NCBI RefSeq assembly: GCF_050947875.1
Contig: NC_134577.1
Coordinates: 65,971,639-66,035,638 of the forward strand
Length of the DNA stretch: 64,000 nt
From: Dermacentor variabilis
Lineage: Eukaryota > Arthropoda > Arachnida > Ixodida > Ixodidae
Reading direction: 5' to 3'
Every line of letters starts with the position of its first letter. The first letter of the stretch is position 1. Below, in pieces: positions 58,181 through 64,000 of this stretch. The notes beneath the pieces were generated by a model that was not told the origin of the DNA, did no database searches, and saw only the letters and a program-made list of their open reading frames with translations. A program made the position numbers and the translations under genes.

Positions 58181-58216
58181 ATAGCTTTGTCGGCCGCTGC
58201 GGCCGACAATAGCTTT
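58181..58216. repeat. Perfect 11-bp stem palindrome flanked by direct repeats
   Basis: TTGTCGGCCGC at 58187-58197 and its complement at 58199-58209 surround a single base. ATAGCTTT occurs at 58181-58188 and 58209-58216. Confidence 0.85.
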
Positions 58217-60600
58217 CGTTGTTCAAGCGCAACACTTAAGCCCTCCACTGCGACATCTTCAATGGAAGCAAAAAATAAAAAAAAAGAAATCGGCGGTGAC
58301 GTCGCAGATTAGAAATTTCTCGTTGTTTCGCTCGCTGCGTACGACGTGAATACAGTCACGTACACGCGGCCGAGCTTCGTGGCGTGAAATTCGGCGTGAC
58401 GCAGGCGGGTTGACACTTCTTCATTGTCTCTCTCGCTGCAACATTTCTTTTGCCCCAACTCCATAAATAATCGACGGGGGATGAGCGACTGTCCCTTCGA
58501 ACCTGTTGTGGTCGAGAGAAGCGTTTTGTTGATCTTGAGTCACGGAGGACGACTGTGGGTGAGAAACCCCACAGGGGCTTTGTGTATTCTAACCTTTAAG
58601 CGGTAATATCTACGCCGCGCTGTGCATATTGCATAGTGTTTCAAGGTCGCGGCGTGAAGTACGGGTTGCGCTTGTGTTACACGGTGCTTTGGGCTTACCG
58701 CAACAGTGCACGTGACTGTGTCAGTGCCTGTTCTGTGTTATTTTCTCCTCTTTATTTGCGTTGCCGTGAGCAGTTTTATGGCGCACTGACCGTGTCACGT
58801 CTCTTGTTGGATTGAAGTAATTGCATTTGTACCTTGTTATTTCGAAAGGCTTTTTCGCGTGTTTGGGGCGTTTATTTTTTTTTTTTGTCGAGGAAGAAAC
58901 GTACGATCTCTCTGGGAGTTGAGTCCTTGGTTGCTCTCTCAAGCGGTGTCATTTTTTATTGTCGATGAACAAATAAATAGTCGCGAGAAGGCGCTGCTAA
59001 AACCTAGGGACGTCGCGAATGGATAGCGGGTTAACGTCAAGCCCAGGCTACGTTGTTGCGTCTGTTCTGGCTTGCAAAGACTCCGTTCACAGTGAAGGCC
59101 AGGGTTTTGTGGCCCCAGAAGTGCAACTTACCAGTCCATCTTAACCTAACGTTCACCTTTAATCTCCCTTTAACAGGGAGCCGTAGTTGCATCTGTTAAA
59201 GCATCTGAAGAGGACACACATGGTACGTGAGTTCACAGTCCACATGAAATTTTTTTACAAAGTTTATTGGAACTTTGAAAATTTATCGACTGCAAAAAGA
59301 AATTGCTCTGTAGACGGATCAATTCGCAATTGTTCTTAAATTGCGTTAAACTGTGATTTTATAGAAAATTTAGGAGCATAAACCGTAATAAATGACGTCG
59401 CGAGAACGTTTTGACGCCACAAGTGCGAAGATCAAATACATGTACTAACCGTCCTTATTGATTGCAGTGCTGGAGTTCCCTCTAGTAATATGTTACGGGA
59501 AAATTTCACGGCTCCACCCTAGTGTTTAAGCCACATTGTAGCGCCCATTGTTTCTCAGCTGAGGAATGCTGCCGCTTCAAATATAATCGCCCGTCTCTTT
59601 TTATTTCTTCTTTTTTTCTACTCCTCGCTGCCGTGTGACCGTTCGAACCAAAAGCTTTCCTCTCGTTGTGACATTATCCAGCTGTCCGATAACGGGATCG
59701 GGGTCCTATCTTGACACAACGCGGTTGGGCACTGTTGAAGAAATACTGTTCACAGTATCTTCGGCATTTAGTTTTTCTCGGGCACTGGCAGAAAGTGTGC
59801 ACATAAAAGCTCTCTAACTCTTCCTGTCAGCATACAGGGCTCTTGCGTGCTTGGCCGTCCTCGACGGAACGATAACGAGGCAGGTAAGAACTTTGAGATC
59901 CGTAGAAAAAGGTTTGTCGATGCAAATTGCTTCCTAATTATGGCATAATTCAGCCGTTCGCGGATAGATCTATTCTCCGATTACGCCCGAATGCTGAGCG
60001 TTGGGAACGCTCGTTGCGTATAGGTTTGGTGTGCGCGTAGATTTAATCTCGTGGCTTCAGATTGCTTTAGGGAGTGAGTTTTTAGTTTTTCTTTCTCTTT
60101 GCTGGAAATGTGGCTTTTTTTTTGCTTGAGACAAAAAAAAAACCCTTGTGCGAAGATGAGCCTGTTCTTGTAAGATCGCCGCCTTCCACACAGGCGGCGT
60201 CAAAAAGAAATGACCGAACGCGGCGTCCGAGAAAAGGTGGGGTGGGAATATTTCCGCAACCTGAGAACCCCGCTTTGTATAAGGATTTCCTACATGTATT
60301 TCCTACGTGCGAAGAACGTTGTGTCTTACGATTTGGCTGAATTTCGCGATTTCGCTGAATGAAAACGTCTCGCAAATTCGACGTTTCCCTCGGGCCCAGT
60401 CGTCCGTAAGCTTTCGACGCCCGACTCCGCGAAAGCGAAGCCACTGCTTCGCGCGGAAGGAAAGCATGCAGCAGCAGTGGTCTTCGTTTATTAAGATTTC
60501 GCCGGGCGCAAAAGGCATCGTGCAATACTGTAAGCACCTTTCAGTCAAGGTGTGTCGATTCGTATGCGCGACTTGGTTTTACCAGCTCCGTCCATAGGTG
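58217..60600. other. No coding exon recognised
   Basis: AT-rich sequence. The part near 59100-59400 ('gttgcatctgttaaagcatctgaagaggac') is reminiscent of the dispersed repeat at 42130-42370. Open frames have no family signature. Confidence 0.45.
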
Positions 60601-60637
60601 GTAAGGACCCAGTTGTCTATTATCTGGCTCGTACCCC

Positions 60638-60713
60638 ACTGGGTACGATCACCACTGGGTACGATCACCACTGCGTACGATCACCCGGCTCGCCTGGGTA
60701 CGAGCCGGGTGAT
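60638..60713. repeat. Three 16-bp tandem units followed by a perfect hairpin
   Basis: ACTGGGTACGATCACC is repeated at 60638, 60654 and 60670 (one change in the third unit). The third unit runs into a 13-bp perfect stem, ATCACCCGGCTCG at 60680-60692 and its complement at 60701-60713, with an 8-base loop. Confidence 0.95.
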
Positions 60714-63122
60714 AACCAAACCCCGATTTGTTGTCTACTAGGTGAGACGGCAGGAGCCAGCACCCGCAAAGAGTGGGGTAGACGCAAACACAACTTCACT
60801 TTAAAAATAAAGTACTTTTTGAGTAAACGACACTCGTATAGTGCGGACATAGAAACGGATTATCGCGCTCGGACCCACCTACACTCGCAGTTCACCGGGA
60901 GTGCACCGCCAAGCAGCCGGTATTTCCCCGTGATCGCGTGCCGCCGTGTCGCGTTCGCGGATGTGCGCCCCGAATACGCTCGCCTAGCTAACCGTCCACG
61001 TGTATCGGATCACCAGCGCTCCCAATATAGGTCTGTGTACGCGGTGGTAAGTGACTTCCTTTTACGGGCTTCGTAACCGCTCGTTGTGTTTCTGGGTGCC
61101 AGCGCTCGGTGTTTATAAACGTGAACGCTGTTGCAGGCGCTGTCCCTCCCTCGAAAATTTGGAGGCCACCGTCGCACCCGGCCTGGATGTTGCGTGCTTG
61201 CGGCTTGCTTTTCGAGCGTGCGCTCACCTGTTTGTCATCTTGAACCAAAAGCGGATGCCGACGCTTCGCGCGTTTGCCTCAACATAAACAAATGCCGCGA
61301 GATATTTGTCTCGTGGAAGCGCGAGCGCCTACGAAATTACCTTATTCATTCATTTTTTTTTAATTCCACAGAGCAGTATTAATCTGAGAAGCAGTAAAAA
61401 AAAAGAGTGGATAGCTATTTTTTCTTTATTCTAGGGTGGTTTATTATTTTATAACAGAGAACCATCTGGGCGTTCATGATGGGGGCTTGGGGGGGGGGGG
61501 GCGTGATACGTGGCTTGCATAGGATCAGACAAATCAGTCTCCAGAGCGCATGTCCACTGGCGGTACGTCTGTAACTTTTGCTGCACTGAATGCAATCAGT
61601 GACACAACTCTCTTCATCAGTACGTGAGCCACACGTAGACCTCAATTCAAATGGCCTATCTTATCGGAATGTTGCCACTGTAGATTGCGCATGGAGGCAA
61701 CACAATTTACGCCCATCGCTGTAGCATAGGCTCGGTGTCACATGAAGTTGTAATTTCTTGAACGATGTTATCACGTTGAATGACAAAAAATGACAGTTAA
61801 AAAAAGAAAGCTAGGTTAGATATGGGGCCGTACCTTCTTCCATTGTTACGTTGGAAACGCACGCATGTTCACTGAACTGTCTGCTTTTTCTTTGTTTGAC
61901 AAGGGCCGATGTAACCTCTGACCTTACTGTGAAATCGAAATAATGGCCTCTATCGATTGCATATGGCCTAGCAACCTCACACTAATTTCTGAACCGTATG
62001 CGAAGCAACAGTATCAACGATATCATGCTGAAACATCGATGCGGAATATCTTGCTACGTGCATGAAACGCAATGGCCTTCTCTTTCTTATTTTGTTTTTT
62101 CGTGTTCTATCGGGTGCAAAACGGACAAGGTTTCAACTGTTGTCTTGCGTCAAGCAAATGGGAGGTGGGGGCTAGGGGTGGGCTTCGTGCGAAAGCCGAA
62201 CTGTGCGTCGAGGGCGGGCAAGGAAAATAAATCCGTCATTGTTGTGATCAAGAAATTTGGAAGTTTACTTAAGCTTGGTTCATTCATCCCCCCCCCCTCC
62301 CACCAGTGCCCCCGTAAGTGACACTTGTGGCCGTAGAGACGTGGAATTTGTATGCAATTAAATTTGCTGAACTGTTCACGCGAGCAGACTAGAGTGCCGT
62401 TTTTTGGGGAACATTTTTATCCGTTCAAGCCGACGCCTAAAACAAAACACATAAAGTAACACCTTATTTATCATACGTATATTTTCGGATATTTCCTGTG
62501 TTTTCACCTTTTATCTTTTTTTTTTTGCGTTCTCATACGATGGTGATTGCAAAATAAGCCAAATGTCTCATTTCTCATATCTTTCACTTTACGGCTTGGC
62601 GTCTTGGCGGTGAACCTATTTCGCAAAAGGGGTAAAAAAATGATTGAATCGGTAGCACTTGCCCTGAAGGAGGACAGCTTACAGACTAAACAAAAAAAGC
62701 ACGTCTCTCTCCTTTATGAAGTCATACACAGTTCTAGGGCCACCTACCGTGGTTATTAAACTGCTATGATGCTCCGGTACTTAAGGCGCTCCTTCCCCTC
62801 TCACCCCCCCCCCCCCTTAAGCAGCTCTGATAGGCAAAAGTTGTATAAAGTTTGTAAACAGCGATAAGGTGCCTCAGAAAGGCTGGCCAACGTTTTGATA
62901 GGAGGACCTATGTCAAGTGCTCGTCTGTGATTTTACGGTTCCCTGCTTCACACGTCGGAACGTCACAAGGGTGACAAGCTGTCGATTGGCCTGTATTCGA
63001 GTGGCAGCGGTTGTGATCCGTCTACCAGCGCGTGTTTGCCATGCAGCCACACGTTCGCTTTCGTCGCCTTGCGACGTCAAATAATTTCAGCTCAAAGCGG
63101 GTTTTGGACAGAGGTTGCTGCG
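60714..63122. other. No coding exon recognised
   Basis: Homopolymer runs include poly-G near 61490-61501 and poly-C near 62288 and 62804. No gene, RNA or repeat family was recognised. Confidence 0.5.
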
Positions 63123-63355
63123 ACCCGCCGTGGTTGCTCAGTGGCTATGGTGTTAGGCTGCTGAGCACGAGGTCGCGGGTTCGAATCCAGGCCATGGCCG
63201 CCGCATTTCGATCGGGGCGAAATGCGAAAACACCCGTGAACTTAGATTTAGGTGCACGTTAAAGAACCCCAGGGGGTCCAAATTTCCGGAGCCCTCCACT
63301 ACGGCGTGCCCCATAATCAGAAAGTGGTTTTGGCACGTAAAACCCCATAATTTTT
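63123..63355 (+). mobile_element. SINE (Ruka-like), full length
   Basis: The head CCGCCGTGGTTGCTCAGTGG, B-box GGTTCGAATCC and complete body match the copy at 39307 closely. Confidence 0.92.
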
Positions 63356-63902
63356 AATGGTTGCAGCTGTTGTTGGGTCGGTGTGTATTGAAATACGTGA
63401 ACAAAAATACGTTTGACATTGAGTATAGACACTTTTGACATGGTCAATTTATACATATGACAATGGGCGAACCGGAAAGGCTCGGCGCAAGCGCCTGTAT
63501 CAACCAAATGGTCCGCGGTAACATGGACCGCGATAACGTTGATGTACTCTTTAGTAAAAGCTGGTAAAATGCTCCAGTTGGCCGAAATAAGTCTGGCGTT
63601 ATTGACTCGCAAGATCGCCGGCTACGATTCATAAATTGCGCCATCTGCCGTAGTGACTTAAAGTTAATTAATTGAATTTTTAAAATCAATTGATTGAGCA
63701 TCATTTTGTTTCGCTTGTAAGCAACGTTCTTCGAGTAATCTAGCTCAAGGACTACCGATAAGTTGTTGGAAGTCAGCGCTGTGCGCATGTGTCCTCGTTC
63801 GTTCCTGTCTCTCTCGTGCTGTTCATATTTTAAACATGAACTACCAACATCACGCAAGTCTCTACGCTTCATGGCCACAATTACGCTATCTTCCACAGTT
63901 CG

Positions 63903-63950
63903 AAATCGTCGTCGTCGTCGTCATCAACCTGTTTTATGTCCACTTTTTTA
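63903..63950 (-). mobile_element. Possible RTE LINE 3' stub
   Basis: A CGT/CAT triplet tail is followed by CATCAACCTGTTTTATGTCC, similar in form to the 'catcatcagcctggttacgcc' end of RTE elements. Similarity stops after about 25 bases. Confidence 0.4.
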
Positions 63951-64000
63951 TTGGCTTCTAGCGCGAAGTGAAACACGGACACAGAAAGGAGCAGACAGGA

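Noticed and set aside
60552..61076. 174-codon plus-strand ORF
   Set aside because: It spans the tandem 16-mer and hairpin and has no family signature or splice context.

Overview
The window reads as nuclear DNA of a hard (ixodid) tick, probably metastriate. It is intron-rich. It carries about fifteen copies of a tRNA-derived SINE that matches my memory of the tick 'Ruka' family, an RTE-type LINE of the kind common in tick genomes, and long compound microsatellites. No bacterial, organellar or viral gene cluster was seen.

One host gene is well supported: the C-terminal 999 residues of an ABC subfamily A (ABCA) full transporter, spread over 14 plus-strand exons from 6779 to 43445. Every splice phase matches between neighbours, so the exons join into one open frame ending in TAG, with a polyadenylation signal at 43622. 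The exons run in family order: end of the NBD1 region (exon 1), linker (exon 2), second transmembrane domain (exons 3-9), NBD2 (exons 10-13) and C-terminal regulatory region plus a charged tail (exon 14). TMD1 and the core of NBD1 must lie upstream of position 1. NBD2 keeps Walker A but has lost the canonical residue in the Q-loop (Gln to Glu), signature (first Gly to Ala), Walker B catalytic position (Glu to Asp) and H-loop (His to Arg). This suggests an ATPase-impaired NBD2 and is the most interesting protein-level observation here.

Layout. 1-3.8 kb: a nearly full-length RTE LINE with an uninterrupted frame, flanked by a perfect 10-bp target-site duplication and inserted into one arm of an older element with long terminal inverted repeats. 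3.8-6.8 kb: no recognisable gene. 6.8-43.4 kb: the ABCA gene, with introns up to 6.8 kb filled with SINEs, LINE fragments, foldback elements and microsatellites. 43.6-46 kb: an RTE fragment, a palindromic MITE, tandem dispersed repeats and a possible DNA-transposon remnant. 46-48.5 kb: large microsatellites and a Ty3/Gypsy integrase tail. 48.6-50.3 kb: a GC-rich island that may be the promoter and untranslated first exon of another plus-strand gene, ending in a consensus splice donor at 49874. 50-64 kb: no coding exon recognised; foldbacks, SINEs, short tandem repeats and GC-rich patches.

Limits: exon calls rest on translation, family motifs and splice-phase consistency read by eye. Family names of repeats are from recognition, not database comparison.
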